This document shows, in pieces, positions 50,834-59,978 of a stretch of DNA of 61,265 nucleotides (position 1 is its first letter; each line of letters starts with the position of its first letter). The DNA lies in NCBI RefSeq assembly GCF_902506375.1, contig NZ_LR733284.1, positions 3,620,260 through 3,681,524 of the forward strand, in the 5' to 3' direction. The position numbers and the translations under genes are program-made. Origin of the DNA: Microbacterium sp. 8M (GTDB lineage Bacteria; Actinomycetota; Actinomycetes; Actinomycetales; Microbacteriaceae). The notes beneath the pieces were generated by a model. It saw nothing but the letters and a program-made list of their open reading frames with translations, had not been told where the DNA came from and did no database searches.

Positions 50834-52281
50834 GCGCGCCCGCCGCGACGCACCGGCCCGACGCCGCGCACAACGCTGTCGCCGCCCCTGCCGCCCACGA
50901 CGCCGCCCCCGGCGAGCTGCTCGTCCACGACCCCTACGACGACCGCGTGATCGGGGCCGTGCCGCGCAGCACCCCCGAGGACCTGGATCGCCTGCTCGCC
51001 CGCGCCCGGAGCGGCTTCGCCGCGGCGCGCGAGCTCACCCGCTACGACCGCCACGGCATCCTCGAGCGCACCGCTTCCCTGCTGCGCGCCCGCGCCGACG
51101 AGGCCGCGGCGCTCATCGTGCGGGAGGCGGGCAAGACGATCCGCCAGGCGCGAAAGGAGGTGCGCCGCGCGGTCACGACGCTCTCCCTGTCGGCCGAGGC
51201 GGCGCGCTCGAACGCGGGCGAGGTGATCCCCTTCGACGCGTTCGAGGGATCCGGGAACCGGCGCGGCTGGTTCACCCGCGAGCCGCTCGGCATCGTCGTC
51301 GCGATCACGCCGTACAACGACGCGCTCAACCTCGTCGCGCACAAGCTCGGGCCCGCGGTGGCCGCGGGGAACTCCGTGATCCTGAAGCCGTCACCGCTCA
51401 CGCCGCTCACGGCGCGGTTCCTCGTCGGGCTGCTCATCGAGGCGGGGATGCCGCCGGAGATCGTCACGGTCGTGCACGGCGACCGCGAACTCGCCCAGGC
51501 GCTCGTCTCCGCCCGCGAGGTGCGCCTGGTGTCGTTCACCGGCGGCTTCACGACCGGCGAGGCGATCGCCCGCGGCGCCGGGCTCAAGCGGCTCGCGATG
51601 GAGCTCGGCGGCAACGCGCCGGTCATCGTGTTCGCCGACGCCGACATCCCGGCTGCGGTCGAGGCGTGCGTATCGGGCGCATTCTGGGCCGCCGGACAGA
51701 ACTGCGTCGGCGCGCAGCGGATCCTGGTGCAGCGCGAGGTGCACGAGGAGTTCCGCGCCGCGTTCGTGGCGCGCACGCGGGCGCTGATCGCCGGAGACCC
51801 GTCCGACGAGGTCACCGACGTGGGGCCGATGATCTCGCGCGCAGCGGCCGAGCGCGCCGAGCGGCTCGTCGACGACGCCGTCGCCGCGGGAGCCGCCGTC
51901 CTCACCGGGCATCGCCGGGACGGGTCGGTGTACTGGCCGACCGTGGTGGAGGGCGTGCCGTTCTCGTGCGCCCTGTGGTGCGACGAGGCCTTCGCACCCA
52001 TCGCCGTGCTCTCGGCGTTCGACACCGAGGACGAGGCCGTCGCCCAGGCCGATGAGATCGAGTACGCGCTGCACGCCGGGGTCTTCACATCGGACCTGTC
52101 ACGGGCGCTGCGGGTCTCGGAGCGCATCGAGGCGGGCGGGGTGATGATCAACGACTCCTCGGACTACCGCGTCGACAGCATGCCCTTCGGGGGAGCCAAG
52201 TACGGCAGCATGGGCCGCGAGGGCGTGCGGTTCGCGTTCGAGGAGATGACGCAGCCCAAGGTCGTGTGCATCTCGACCTGA
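50830..52281 (+). CDS. Aldehyde dehydrogenase family protein
   Basis: A 483-residue NAD(P)-dependent aldehyde dehydrogenase. The catalytic Cys is in [11 protein letters not shown], the general base Glu in [11 protein letters not shown], the coenzyme loop in [17 protein letters not shown]; the late [12 protein letters not shown] motif is also present. The start overlaps the homoserine dehydrogenase stop (ATGA), so the two proteins are translation-coupled, which makes aspartate-4-semialdehyde a likely substrate (product aspartate). Succinate-semialdehyde- or lactaldehyde-type activity remains possible because substrate residues cannot be read by eye. Confidence 0.9.
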   Translation: MSAPAATHRPDAAHNAVAAPAAHDAAPGELLVHDPYDDRVIGAVPRSTPEDLDRLLARARSGFAAARELTRYDRHGILERTASLLRARADEAAALIVREAGKTIRQARKEVRRAVTTLSLSAEAARSNAGEVIPFDAFEGSGNRRGWFTREPLGIVVAITPYNDALNLVAHKLGPAVAAGNSVILKPSPLTPLTARFLVGLLIEAGMPPEIVTVVHGDRELAQALVSAREVRLVSFTGGFTTGEAIARGAGLKRLAMELGGNAPVIVFADADIPAAVEACVSGAFWAAGQNCVGAQRILVQREVHEEFRAAFVARTRALIAGDPSDEVTDVGPMISRAAAERAERLVDDAVAAGAAVLTGHRRDGSVYWPTVVEGVPFSCALWCDEAFAPIAVLSAFDTEDEAVAQADEIEYALHAGVFTSDLSRALRVSERIEAGGVMINDSSDYRVDSMPFGGAKYGSMGREGVRFAFEEMTQPKVVCIST

Positions 52282-52342
52282 CCGGCCTGCCGTCGACGCG
52301 GGCGGATCCGCGGGTCGGCGGACGCGGATCCGCCGACCCGGC

Positions 52343-52771
52343 TCAGGGGCGGTCGATGACCCGTGCGAGCGATACCGAGGTCACGGTGTTCGCCACTCCG
52401 GGCAGCGCAGCGATGTGCTCCCAGATCTCGCCGACACGATCCATGCCCTCGGCCTGCACGATGGCGAGCAGGTCGAACTCGCCGGAGAGCACGTCGCAGC
52501 GCACGATCTCGGGGATGCGGGCGAGCTCGGTCACGACGTGCGCCCCGCGCATGCGGTCCTCGCGGTACACGAGCACGATCGCCGTCACCCTGCGACCCGC
52601 CTCGGGCCCCGGCACGACCGTGTAGCCGCCGATGACGCCGTCGCGCTCCATCCGCTCGATGCGCTGCTTCACCGCATTGCGGGAGAGGTGCACCCGGGCG
52701 GCCAGCGCGACCAGGGGCGTGCGTGCGTCCGCGGTCAGCTCCGCGAGGATCCGGTGATCCGTGCCGTCCAT
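52343..52771 (-). CDS. Lrp/AsnC family transcriptional regulator
   Basis: A 142-residue feast/famine regulator. The N-terminal HTH is HRILAELTADARTPLVALAA, RVHLSRNAVKQRIERMERDG and VIGGYTVV; the RAM domain follows, with VTAIVLVYRED and VLSGEFDLLAIVQAEGMDRV. AAGGGG precedes the ATG at 52771. It is divergent from the PLP lyase gene, its likely target, across a 104-bp AT-rich spacer that includes TATATT on the minus strand. Confidence 0.92.
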   Translation of the reverse strand: MDGTDHRILAELTADARTPLVALAARVHLSRNAVKQRIERMERDGVIGGYTVVPGPEAGRRVTAIVLVYREDRMRGAHVVTELARIPEIVRCDVLSGEFDLLAIVQAEGMDRVGEIWEHIAALPGVANTVTSVSLARVIDRP

Positions 52772-52875
52772 CTTGCCCCTTCCCTTTCCGTGCAATATAA
52801 ACAATCGTAGTTGCTGATACAACACATGCGAGGAGTGGTCCGGGACTGCCGGCGGCCTCGCCCCAGGAGGATCCC

Positions 52876-54075
52876 ATGCCCGAACGCCCCGACCGCACCC
52901 GGCCCGTCACGCTGTCCGAGGCGAGCCTCGCCGTGCACGGCGGGATCCACGTCGACTCGACGCTGGCGCTGCGCACGCCGCTCGTGATGGCCAACTCGTA
53001 CCAGCTGCCGGACGATCCCAGCGAGATCAGCTGGTCGGCCACGGCGCCCGGCCTGTACACGCGCAACACCGGCGTGAACCAGCAGGCGCTGCAGGAGAAG
53101 CTCGCCGCGCTGGACGGCGGTGAGGACGCCGTGGCCCTCGCGTCCGGCGTCGCGGCGCTGCACGCGGTGTTCTTCACACACGTGCGGGTCGGCGACCACG
53201 TCGTCGTCAGCGACATCACGTACGAGGCGACCTGGCGGCTGTGGTCCGAGCTGCTGCCGCAGCGCTACGGCATCGAGGCCACCTTCGTGGACATCACCGA
53301 CCACGAAGCGGTGCGCGCCGCGATGCGCGCGAACACGCGCCTGGTGTGCGTCGAGGCGATCGCCAACCCGACGACGCAGGTCACCGACGTCGCGGCGATC
53401 GCCGCCATCGCGCACGAGCACGGCGCGCTGCTGATGGTCGACTCCACGTACACGCCGCCGCCCGTGTACCGGCCGCTGCGGGACGGCGCCGATCTCGTCG
53501 TGCACTCGCTCACGAAGTACATCAACGGCCACGGCGACGCGATGGGCGGAGCCGTCATCGGGCGGCACGAGCTCATCGAGCCAATCAAGGCCGACGCCAT
53601 GGTCGACGTGGGCGGCATCATCTCGCCGTTCAATGCGTGGCAGATCCAGCGCGGCTCGGTGACGCTCCCGCTGCGCATGCGGCAGCACCTGGCGTCCGCA
53701 CAGGCGATCGCGGAGTTCCTCGAGGCGGATCCGCGGGTCGCCTACATCTACTACCCCGGGCTCCCCTCGCACCCGCAGCACGAGCTCGCCACCCGCCAGT
53801 TCCCGCACGGATCCGGCGGCATGATGGCCTTCGCCGTCGACGGCGGTCCCTCGGTGCAGAACCGGTTCGTGGCGAACCTGCGCCTGATCACCTCGGGTTT
53901 CTCCCTCGGTCACGACGACTCCCTGATCGTGCACACGGGCACCGAGGGAGGCCGCGTGGCCGCGTACCCCGAGCCGTTCCGCCGGATGGGGCACCTGCGC
54001 CTCTCCGTCGGGCTGGAGGACACCGCCGACCTGCTGGCCGACCTGCAGGGCGCCCTCGACGAGACCTTCGCCTGA
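52876..54075 (+). CDS. Trans-sulfuration family PLP enzyme (methionine/cystathionine gamma-lyase-like)
   Basis: A 399-residue fold-type I PLP enzyme of the Cys/Met metabolism family. The cofactor Lys214 is in DLVVHSLTKYINGHGDAMGG, the phosphate-binding Tyr61 and Arg63 are in GLYTRNTGVNQ, and GVAALHAVFF marks the active-site neighbourhood. Members perform gamma-elimination on cystathionine, methionine or homoserine, or gamma-replacement; the activity cannot be told apart here. AGGAGG directly precedes the ATG. The next-door Lrp gene and upstream homoserine dehydrogenase/ALDH pair point to catabolism of a homoserine- or methionine-like substrate. Two terminator hairpins follow the stop. Confidence 0.9.
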   Translation: MPERPDRTRPVTLSEASLAVHGGIHVDSTLALRTPLVMANSYQLPDDPSEISWSATAPGLYTRNTGVNQQALQEKLAALDGGEDAVALASGVAALHAVFFTHVRVGDHVVVSDITYEATWRLWSELLPQRYGIEATFVDITDHEAVRAAMRANTRLVCVEAIANPTTQVTDVAAIAAIAHEHGALLMVDSTYTPPPVYRPLRDGADLVVHSLTKYINGHGDAMGGAVIGRHELIEPIKADAMVDVGGIISPFNAWQIQRGSVTLPLRMRQHLASAQAIAEFLEADPRVAYIYYPGLPSHPQHELATRQFPHGSGGMMAFAVDGGPSVQNRFVANLRLITSGFSLGHDDSLIVHTGTEGGRVAAYPEPFRRMGHLRLSVGLEDTADLLADLQGALDETFA

Positions 54076-54080
54076 TCACT

Positions 54081-54119
54081 CGACTCGGCCGGGACGGTGC
54101 ACCCGTGCCGGCCGAGTCG
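54081..54119 (+). terminator. Terminator hairpin of the PLP lyase gene
   Basis: CGACTCGGCCGG (54081-54092) and CCGGCCGAGTCG (54108-54119) are perfect 12-nt arms around 15 nt, starting 5 bp after the stop codon, with TTCGTC directly after. Confidence 0.7.
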
Positions 54120-54167
54120 TTCGTCAGCACGCTCCCCCGGAAACAGGGCACACCCCCGGAAACAGCG

Positions 54168-54193
54168 AAACGGCCCGCCGAAGCGGGCCGTTT
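54168..54193. terminator. Bidirectional terminator between the lyase gene and tRNA-Arg
   Basis: AAACGGCCCGC (54168-54178) and GCGGGCCGTTT (54183-54193) are perfect 11-nt arms with a CGAA loop. Terminal A/T runs on both sides make it usable from either strand, for the lyase on the plus strand and for the tRNA on the minus strand. Confidence 0.85.
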
Positions 54194-54213
54194 CTTACTG
54201 TCTCAACACAGTG

Positions 54214-54286
54214 TGCGCCTGGAGGGACTCGAACCCCCAACCTTCTGATCCGTAGTCAGATGCTCTATCCATTGAGCTACAGGCGC
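54214..54286 (-). tRNA. tRNA-Arg (anticodon ACG)
   Basis: The minus strand folds as a complete 73-nt tRNA: acceptor arms GCGCCTG/CAGGCGC, D-stem GCTC/GAGC, anticodon stem TCTGA/TCAGA with loop CTACGGA (anticodon ACG), and a T-loop TTCGAGT on a 5-bp stem. Discriminator base A; the CCA end is not encoded. ACG (read as ICG after editing) decodes CGU, CGC and CGA. Confidence 0.96.
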
Positions 54287-54290
54287 ATCC

Positions 54291-54322
54291 GGTCTTTCAC
54301 AAGACCGCCCGCTCTCGCGGGC
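54291..54322. terminator. Two adjacent small hairpins between the coiled-coil gene and the tRNA
   Basis: GGTCTT-tcac-AAGACC (54291-54306) is followed directly by GCCCGC-tctc-GCGGGC (54307-54322). On the minus strand they lie after the stop at 54400 and before the tRNA, so they may end the upstream transcript. Confidence 0.5.
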
Positions 54323-54399
54323 CTCGTCAACAATACCCCAGACCCGGGTCGGAACGCGAATCGAGCGCCCTGCGACCGGATCCGCCGGGCGTGGCGGAC

Positions 54400-55053
54400 T
54401 CAGCCCACCTGCTTGGCGGCGCGCTTGCCCTCGCGCTTGCCCTCGCGCTCCGCCGCCTTCGCGGCGGCCTTGTTCGCCTTCTCCACGGCCTTGTCGGCCT
54501 TCTCGCGGTTCTTCCGCCGGGCGCGCTGCTCGGACGCAAGCGCCTGGAGGTCGACGAGGCGCAGCGCCTGCATCCGCGCCTCGCGCATGGTGCCGTAGTC
54601 GGGATCCTGGTCGGGGCGCATGGCCTCGACGGTGAGCCGGCTCTGCAGATTGGTGGCGACGTCGCTCCACGCCGCCGCGCGCGCCGCCTCGACGAGGAAG
54701 CGCAGCGACTCGGGATCGTCGGCCATCTCGCGCAGTCGGTCGGCGACGGCGGCGGACTGCTTGGCGCGCTTCTTGAGGTTGCGCACGTCGCGATCGCGGT
54801 AATCGTGCGTGCCGTGGGGATCCGAGTACCGACCGTGGGCGCGCTTGCGCAGCTTCGTGGCGAGCTCCGCGGCCTCCTGCGACTCCGCGGCGAGGGCCAG
54901 GAGGGCCTCATGCGCGTCGTTCATGTACTTCGCAACGTCGAAGGAGCCGCCCTCCGCGATCGTGCCCACGAGGATGTGGTTCTTGATGGTCAGGCGGGCA
55001 GCCGACGTAGCGATCGCCACGCCTTCGGCGATGGCGTCAGCGCTCTTTCCCAC
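54400..55053 (-). CDS. Hypothetical protein with coiled-coil and Lys/Ala-rich tail
   Basis: A 217-residue helical protein I do not recognise. The N-terminal half has FDVAKYMNDAHEALLALAAE and ELATKLRKRAHGRYSDPHGT; the C-terminal 45 residues are Lys/Ala/Glu-rich (KADKAVEKANKAAAKAAERE). No signal peptide is seen. GTG at 55053 is chosen: TACGCT upstream gives an mRNA starting in AGGAGGAGG, which serves as the ribosome site 6 nt before this GTG; an ATG at 55071 would lie before that site. Function unknown. Confidence 0.7.
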   Translation of the reverse strand: MGKSADAIAEGVAIATSAARLTIKNHILVGTIAEGGSFDVAKYMNDAHEALLALAAESQEAAELATKLRKRAHGRYSDPHGTHDYRDRDVRNLKKRAKQSAAVADRLREMADDPESLRFLVEAARAAAWSDVATNLQSRLTVEAMRPDQDPDYGTMREARMQALRLVDLQALASEQRARRKNREKADKAVEKANKAAAKAAEREGKREGKRAAKQVG

Positions 55054-55186
55054 TCCGACCTCCTCCTGCATCGAGCGTACCGGTTCCGGTTCCGCAAGAG
55101 CAGGGCCATGGGGCAGGATGAAACCAGCGCTGTGCCCACCCGACGCCCGCGATGTCGCGTGCGAGGGCGCAGCCGTAGGAGGAGCG

Positions 55187-56038
55187 TTGCCCGTTCTCGA
55201 CGCAGCAGGGCGCAGCAGTGCCATCACCGGTGCCGCCAACGGCATCGGTGCCGACGTCGCGCGCGCCCTGGCCCGCCGCGGCGCCCGCCTCGCACTCGTG
55301 GATCGCGATCGTGCGGGGCTGAACCGGCTCGCCGACGAGCTGCGCGCCGGCGGAGCCGACGCCACGGTGCACGCCGTCGATCTGCGCGACGATGACGCCG
55401 TGGCGGCCGCCGGTGCGGAGATCTCGTCGGCGCACCCCGAGCTGCAGACGCTCACCACGTGCGCCGGATCCTCGATGCTCGGATCCCTCGACCAGCTCAC
55501 CCTCGAGGAGATGCGCTGGCTCATGGACGTCAACCTGTGGGGCACGGTGTCGATCACCAAGGCCCTGCTGCCGGCGCTGCGACGCTCATCCGCGGCGCAC
55601 ATCACCCACATCGCGAGCATCTACGCGCTCGCAGCTCCGGGCGGCCGCATCCCGTACGCGATGTCGAAGTTCGCGGTGCGGGCGTTCTCCGAGGCGCTCA
55701 TGCACGAGCTCGAAGGGTCGACCGTGAGCGTGGGCACGGTGTACCCCGCCGGTGTCCGCACGGGGATCATCCTGCACGGGCGCTATGCGGCCGCCATCGA
55801 TCCCGGCGTGGCCGGCCGCGCCGCCGCGGCCCAGGCCGCGATGTACCACATGGAGCCGGCGGACGCGGCGGAGCGCATCGTGCGTGCCATCCTGCGGCGC
55901 CGCCCGCGCACACTCATCGGACGGGAGGCGCGCCTGGTCGATGCCCTGGTACGCCTCGCCCCCGTGCACTACTGGAGCCCCATGCGCCGTCCGCTGCGCG
56001 AGGCGATCGACACCACCACCCCGATGGCGCCGCGCTGA
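55187..56038 (+). CDS. SDR family oxidoreductase
   Basis: A classical short-chain dehydrogenase of about 283 residues. The coenzyme motif is SAITGAANGIGADVARAL, the middle motif TCAGSS replaces the usual NNAG, and the catalytic pair is YAMSK with the Ser in ASIYALA. Specificity is unknown. A TTG start at 55187 is favoured because GGAGG lies just upstream and it puts the TGxxxGIG motif about 14 residues in; an ATG at 55118 would add 23 residues. It is divergent from the coiled-coil gene and convergent with a GntR gene. Confidence 0.85.
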   Translation: MPVLDAAGRSSAITGAANGIGADVARALARRGARLALVDRDRAGLNRLADELRAGGADATVHAVDLRDDDAVAAAGAEISSAHPELQTLTTCAGSSMLGSLDQLTLEEMRWLMDVNLWGTVSITKALLPALRRSSAAHITHIASIYALAAPGGRIPYAMSKFAVRAFSEALMHELEGSTVSVGTVYPAGVRTGIILHGRYAAAIDPGVAGRAAAAQAAMYHMEPADAAERIVRAILRRRPRTLIGREARLVDALVRLAPVHYWSPMRRPLREAIDTTTPMAPR

Positions 56039-56048
56039 GGGGACGCGC

Positions 56049-56843
56049 TCACTCCCCCGCGACGGGGACGCCCTCGGATGCCGAGGCATCGCGGTCCGGA
56101 TCGCGCTCGAGCGCACCCTCGTTCTCGGACGTGCGCTCGGCTCCCCGCGAGCGCGCGCGTGCGGCGGCCGCCCGTTCGCGGATCGCGGCGGTCTCGGCGT
56201 TGTACTCGGCGAGCTTGCGCAGCGCGTTCTCGGTGCCGGCGCGCAGGTGGCGCTGCACCCGCAGGCGCAGCGTCGCCGTGTCGCGCGCGGCGAACGACTC
56301 GAAGATGCGGGCGTGATCCTCGGCCATCGCGAGGAGGTCGTCGTGGTCGCGGAACAGCAGCATGAGCCGTCCTCGCATCATGCCGAGGATCTCATTGACC
56401 GTCGCGTTCTCGGCCAGCTCCGCCATCAGCAGGTGGAACTCCGCACCTGCCGTGTGCGCCGCCGCAGCATCCCCGATCCCGGCCGCTGCGAACTCGCGGT
56501 TCAGCGCCGCCTCGACCTTCGCGAGCCCCTCGGAGTCATGCCTCAGCGCCGCCAGTTCGAACACGAGGACCTCGAGCACGTCGCGCACCTGGGCGATGTC
56601 GCGTACGTCGGCTTCGGTGAACTGCCGCACGACGGCCCAGGATCTCGGGCGGGCGATGAGAAGCCCTTCACTGAGCAGCTGTCGGATGGCCTCGCGCACG
56701 GGGAGGCGGCTCACGGCGAGCTCATCGGCGATGTCGCGCTCGATCAGGCGGTCGCCGGAGCGTCGCTGCCCCGACAGGATCGAATCGCGCAGCAGCCGCA
56801 CCACCCTCGCCGATTCGAGTTCGACGCTCGACGCGTTCCCCAT
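56049..56843 (-). CDS. GntR family regulator, FCD (FadR) subfamily
   Basis: A 264-residue regulator. The N-terminal HTH is VVRLLRDSILSGQRRSGDRL, IERDIADELAVSRLPVREAI and RQLLSEGLLIARPR; the FCD helical domain (about residues 80-215) contains VRDIAQVRDVLEVLVFELAA and AEFHLLMAELAENATVNEIL. The last 45 residues are disordered and charged. CACAAT followed by 6 nt and the ATG suggests a leaderless message. No target is obvious; the gluconate genes downstream on the same strand have their own GntR. Confidence 0.88.
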   Translation of the reverse strand: MGNASSVELESARVVRLLRDSILSGQRRSGDRLIERDIADELAVSRLPVREAIRQLLSEGLLIARPRSWAVVRQFTEADVRDIAQVRDVLEVLVFELAALRHDSEGLAKVEAALNREFAAAGIGDAAAAHTAGAEFHLLMAELAENATVNEILGMMRGRLMLLFRDHDDLLAMAEDHARIFESFAARDTATLRLRVQRHLRAGTENALRKLAEYNAETAAIRERAAAARARSRGAERTSENEGALERDPDRDASASEGVPVAGE

Positions 56844-56943
56844 GGGGACATTGTGGCACCGTCGACGGGCGCCGCAACTTGTCGCACCGAGTCCATATAC
56901 GCCGGCGGGGCGCCGCTCCTACGCGACGCCCCGCCTGCGTTTC

Positions 56944-57474
56944 TCAGTGCGCGGTGGGGGTTCCGTGCACCTCGAGCCAGTCCAGCACCTGCTGCACCGC
57001 CTCCTGCGTGGGCAGTGCCGAATCCACCACGAAGCCTGCCTCGTCGGGGCCGAGCGGCTCGAGCGTCTCCAGCTGCGAGTCCAGCAGCGAGGCCGGCATG
57101 AAGTGCCCGAGCCGACGCCCCAGACGCTCAGCGAGGTCGTGTCGCGTGCCCTCGAGATGCACGAACTCCACGCCCGGCAGCGCCAGGATCTCGCGGTAGC
57201 TGCGGCGCAGCGCGGAGCAGGTGACGATGGCGGACTCGCCGGCGGCGATCCGGTCCGCGATCCAGTCGCGGATCAGGCCCAGCCACGGCCACCGATCCTC
57301 GTCGGTGAGCGGGATCCCCGCCTCCATCTTGGCGACGTTCTCCGCCGGATGCAGGTCGTCCCCCTCTTGCAGCGGCCAGCCCAGTCGGCCGGCCAGCAGG
57401 CCCGCGAGCGTGCTCTTGCCGGATCCGGAGACCCCCATCACCACGAGGATCCGGGGTGCTGTCGTGTTCGTCAT
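56944..57474 (-). CDS. Gluconokinase
   Basis: A 176-residue kinase that makes 6-phosphogluconate from gluconate and ATP. The P-loop VMGVSGSGKSTLAGLLA is at residues 12-28, followed by EGDDLHPAENVAKMEAGIPL, DEDRWPWLGLIRDW and CSALRRSYREIL, all standard for the GntK/IdnK family; the length matches. AAGGA lies upstream. It follows the gluconate permease gene by 17 bp on the same strand, so import and phosphorylation are co-expressed. Confidence 0.95.
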   Translation of the reverse strand: MTNTTAPRILVVMGVSGSGKSTLAGLLAGRLGWPLQEGDDLHPAENVAKMEAGIPLTDEDRWPWLGLIRDWIADRIAAGESAIVTCSALRRSYREILALPGVEFVHLEGTRHDLAERLGRRLGHFMPASLLDSQLETLEPLGPDEAGFVVDSALPTQEAVQQVLDWLEVHGTPTAH

Positions 57475-57491
57475 GATCCGATCCTTCCCGG

Positions 57492-58952
57492 TCAGCCGAC
57501 GAAGAGGCCGAGGATCAGGGCGCCCACGAGGCCCACCACGGAGATCAGGCACTCCATGACCGACCACGTCTTCAGCGTCTGCGGGATGCTCAGGTCGAAG
57601 TACTCCTTGATCAGCCAGAACCCGGCGTCGTTGACGTGCGAGAGGAACAGCGACCCGGCGCCGATCGCCAGGACCAGGAGAGCGGATCCGCCCGCCGACA
57701 TGTGCAGATCGTGCACCAGCGGCTGCATGATGCCGGCAGCGGTGATCGTCGCGACGGTGGCGGAGCCGGTGGCGACGCGGATCAGCACCGCGACCAGCCA
57801 GGCGAAGAACAGGACGACCGGCAGAGCACCGCCGACGTTCGAGATGGCGTGCGCGATGACCGTGCCGATCGTGGAGTCGACGAGCACCTGCTTGAAGCCG
57901 CCGCCCGCACCCACGATGAGCAGGATCCCGGCGATCGCGGGCAGCGAGGACGAGACCGAGGCGCCGACCTGCTTGGCGCTCATGGCGCCGCCGCGGCCCA
58001 GCACGACCATGCCCACGAGCACGGCGATGAGCAGCGCGATCATCGGCTTGCCGAGGAAGTCCACGATCCCCTTGACGGCCGAGGTGTCGTTCGGCGCGAC
58101 GATGTCGACGATCGCGGCGAGCAGCATCAGGAACACCGGCAGCAGGATGCTGAACAGCGTGGCGCCGAAGCCGGGGCGCTTGCGCGCCTGGATCGCCGCG
58201 GTCTCCCCGGGCTGAGCGGTGTCCTCGGCCGTCTGGAACAGCGCGGGCACGGGCACGTCCACCCAGCGGGCGGCGAGGCGGCCGAACAGCGGGCCGGCGA
58301 CGATGACGGTGGGGATCGCGATGAGCACGCCGAACGCCAGGGTGAGGCCGAGGTTGGCGCCGATCAGGCCGATCGCCGCGAGCGGGCCGGGGTGCGGCGG
58401 CACGAGGCCGTGCATGGCGGAGAGTCCGGCGAGCGTCGGGATCGCGATCTTGATGAGCGAGACGCCCGAGCGGCGCGCCACGAGGATGATCACGGGCACG
58501 AGCAGCACCAGCCCGACCTCGAAGAACATCGGCAGGCCGATGAGGGCGCCGACGAGGCCCATCACCCACGGCAGCGCGGCAGCGCTGGCCTTGGAGACCA
58601 GGGTGTCCACGACGCGGTCGGCGCCGCCGGAGTCGGCGAGCAGCTTGCCGTAGATCGCACCGAGGGCGATGAGCACCCCCACGCCGCCGGCGGTGTTGCC
58701 GAAGCCCGTGGAGAAGCTCGTGACCGTCTGAGTGGCCGACATGCCTGCGACGAGGCCGGTGACGATCGCACCGATCACGAGCGAGAGGAACGGGTGGAGC
58801 TTCACCCAGGTGATGAGCACCACGATCGTCGCGATGCCGACGAGCGCGGCGAGGATGAGCACCCATTCGGGGGCGGTCGTCGTGGGCGGCACCGGATCGG
58901 CGGCGGAGACGAGCATTCCCGGAACGGACGCGAGCAGGTTCGACATGGCCAT
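57492..58952 (-). CDS. Gluconate permease, GntP family
   Basis: A 486-residue transporter with about 12 to 14 hydrophobic segments. Characteristic stretches are LHPFLSLVIGAIVTGLVAGM, GLVPPHPGPLAAIGLIGANL and LFLSHVNDAGFWLIKEYFDL. AAGGAAG precedes the ATG. It imports gluconate by proton symport, is co-transcribed with gluconokinase, and is divergent from a GntR gene whose likely operator lies in the spacer (58998-59010). Confidence 0.94.
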   Translation of the reverse strand: MAMSNLLASVPGMLVSAADPVPPTTTAPEWVLILAALVGIATIVVLITWVKLHPFLSLVIGAIVTGLVAGMSATQTVTSFSTGFGNTAGGVGVLIALGAIYGKLLADSGGADRVVDTLVSKASAAALPWVMGLVGALIGLPMFFEVGLVLLVPVIILVARRSGVSLIKIAIPTLAGLSAMHGLVPPHPGPLAAIGLIGANLGLTLAFGVLIAIPTVIVAGPLFGRLAARWVDVPVPALFQTAEDTAQPGETAAIQARKRPGFGATLFSILLPVFLMLLAAIVDIVAPNDTSAVKGIVDFLGKPMIALLIAVLVGMVVLGRGGAMSAKQVGASVSSSLPAIAGILLIVGAGGGFKQVLVDSTIGTVIAHAISNVGGALPVVLFFAWLVAVLIRVATGSATVATITAAGIMQPLVHDLHMSAGGSALLVLAIGAGSLFLSHVNDAGFWLIKEYFDLSIPQTLKTWSVMECLISVVGLVGALILGLFVG

Positions 58953-58997
58953 GAGCTTCCTTGGTCTGGCGGAGAGATTTCGCTTCAGCGTACGTCA

Positions 58998-59010
58998 TAA
59001 GTAGGACTTA
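58998..59010. promoter_or_regulatory. Candidate GntR operator of the gluconate operon
   Basis: TAAGTAGGACTTA is a dyad with TAAGT/ACTTA arms around 3 nt. It fits the GT-n-AC spacing of FadR-type GntR sites and lies 46 bp upstream of the gntP start. Confidence 0.6.
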
Positions 59011-59088
59011 ATCAACACCTCGTGCGATATAAGCCCTTCTTCTCTGGGGCATGCGTGGATCTTGCCGGGCAATCGCCATAATGGCTCC

Positions 59089-59811
59089 ATGAGCGAGGGA
59101 ACCCGCGAGGCCGCCTCCGCGCAGCACCGACGGCTGCTCGACACGATCGGCATGCGCATCGTCGAGGGCGAGCTGGCTCCCGGCGCGCGCGTGCTGACCG
59201 CCGATGTCGCCGCCGAACTCGGCGCCTCGCGCTCCGCCATGCGCGAGGTGGTGCGCGTGCTCGAGACCATGGGCATGGTCGAGGTGCGCCGCCGCGCCGG
59301 GGTCGAGGTGCTTCCGGTCGATCGCTGGAGCGCCTACGCCCCCGAGGTGCTGCGGTGGCGGCTGGACGGATCCGATCGGCTGCGCACCCTGCACGAGCTG
59401 AGCCAGCTGCGTTCCGCGATCGAGCCGCTCGCCGCACGGCTCGCCGCCGCGCAGGCGGGGGCGGAACAGCGCGCGACCCTCGTGAAGGCCGTGCTGGGCA
59501 TGGTCGAGCACAGCGACCGCGCGGACGAGCCCGCCTACCTGCAGCACGACGTGGACTTCCACGCCGCCGTGCTGCGCGGCTCGTGCAACCCGTACCTCGC
59601 GGCTCTCGCCGACGTGGTCGCCGCTCTCCTGCACGCCCGGACCGCGCACGCGCTCATGCCCCATCGCGCGGACGAGACGGCGCTCCGGCTGCACCAGGAC
59701 GTGGCCGCGGCGATCACCGCGCGCGACCCCGAGGCCGCCGCCACCGCGATGGCTGCGATCGTGGCCGAGGCCGACCACGCCGTCGAGGCCATGGCGACGT
59801 CCGAGGACTGA
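59089..59811 (+). CDS. GntR family regulator (FCD subfamily) of the gluconate genes
   Basis: A 240-residue FadR-type regulator: HRRLLDTIGMRIVEGELAPG, VLTADVAAELGASRSAMREV and VRVLETMGMVEVRRRAGVEV form the HTH, and the FCD domain includes QLRSAIEPLAARLAAA and YLQHDVDFHAAVLRGSCNPY. CATAAT followed by 6 nt and the ATG at 59089 indicates a leaderless mRNA. Divergence from gntP-gntK makes it their likely repressor, relieved by gluconate or 6-phosphogluconate. Confidence 0.9.
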   Translation: MSEGTREAASAQHRRLLDTIGMRIVEGELAPGARVLTADVAAELGASRSAMREVVRVLETMGMVEVRRRAGVEVLPVDRWSAYAPEVLRWRLDGSDRLRTLHELSQLRSAIEPLAARLAAAQAGAEQRATLVKAVLGMVEHSDRADEPAYLQHDVDFHAAVLRGSCNPYLAALADVVAALLHARTAHALMPHRADETALRLHQDVAAAITARDPEAAATAMAAIVAEADHAVEAMATSED

Positions 59812-59966
59812 GCGCCCGAGCGCGGAGCTCGCGGCTGCCCAGCGCCGCGCTTGAGCCTCGAGGCGTCGAGCACGGATCGATGCGCGGCGCGCGCACCGGC
59901 GGCGTCGGATCCGCTTCTTCATCCGGCTGATAGCCCAGGGCCAGTGCCCGCCTACGCGGCGGCGCG

Positions 59967-59972
59967 CATAAT
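59967..59972 (+). promoter_or_regulatory. -10 element CATAAT, leaderless start
   Basis: CATAAT, 6 nt, then ATG at 59979; the same hexamer and spacing precede the GntR gene (59077-59082, ATG at 59089). Confidence 0.5.
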
Positions 59973-59978
59973 CGAGCC

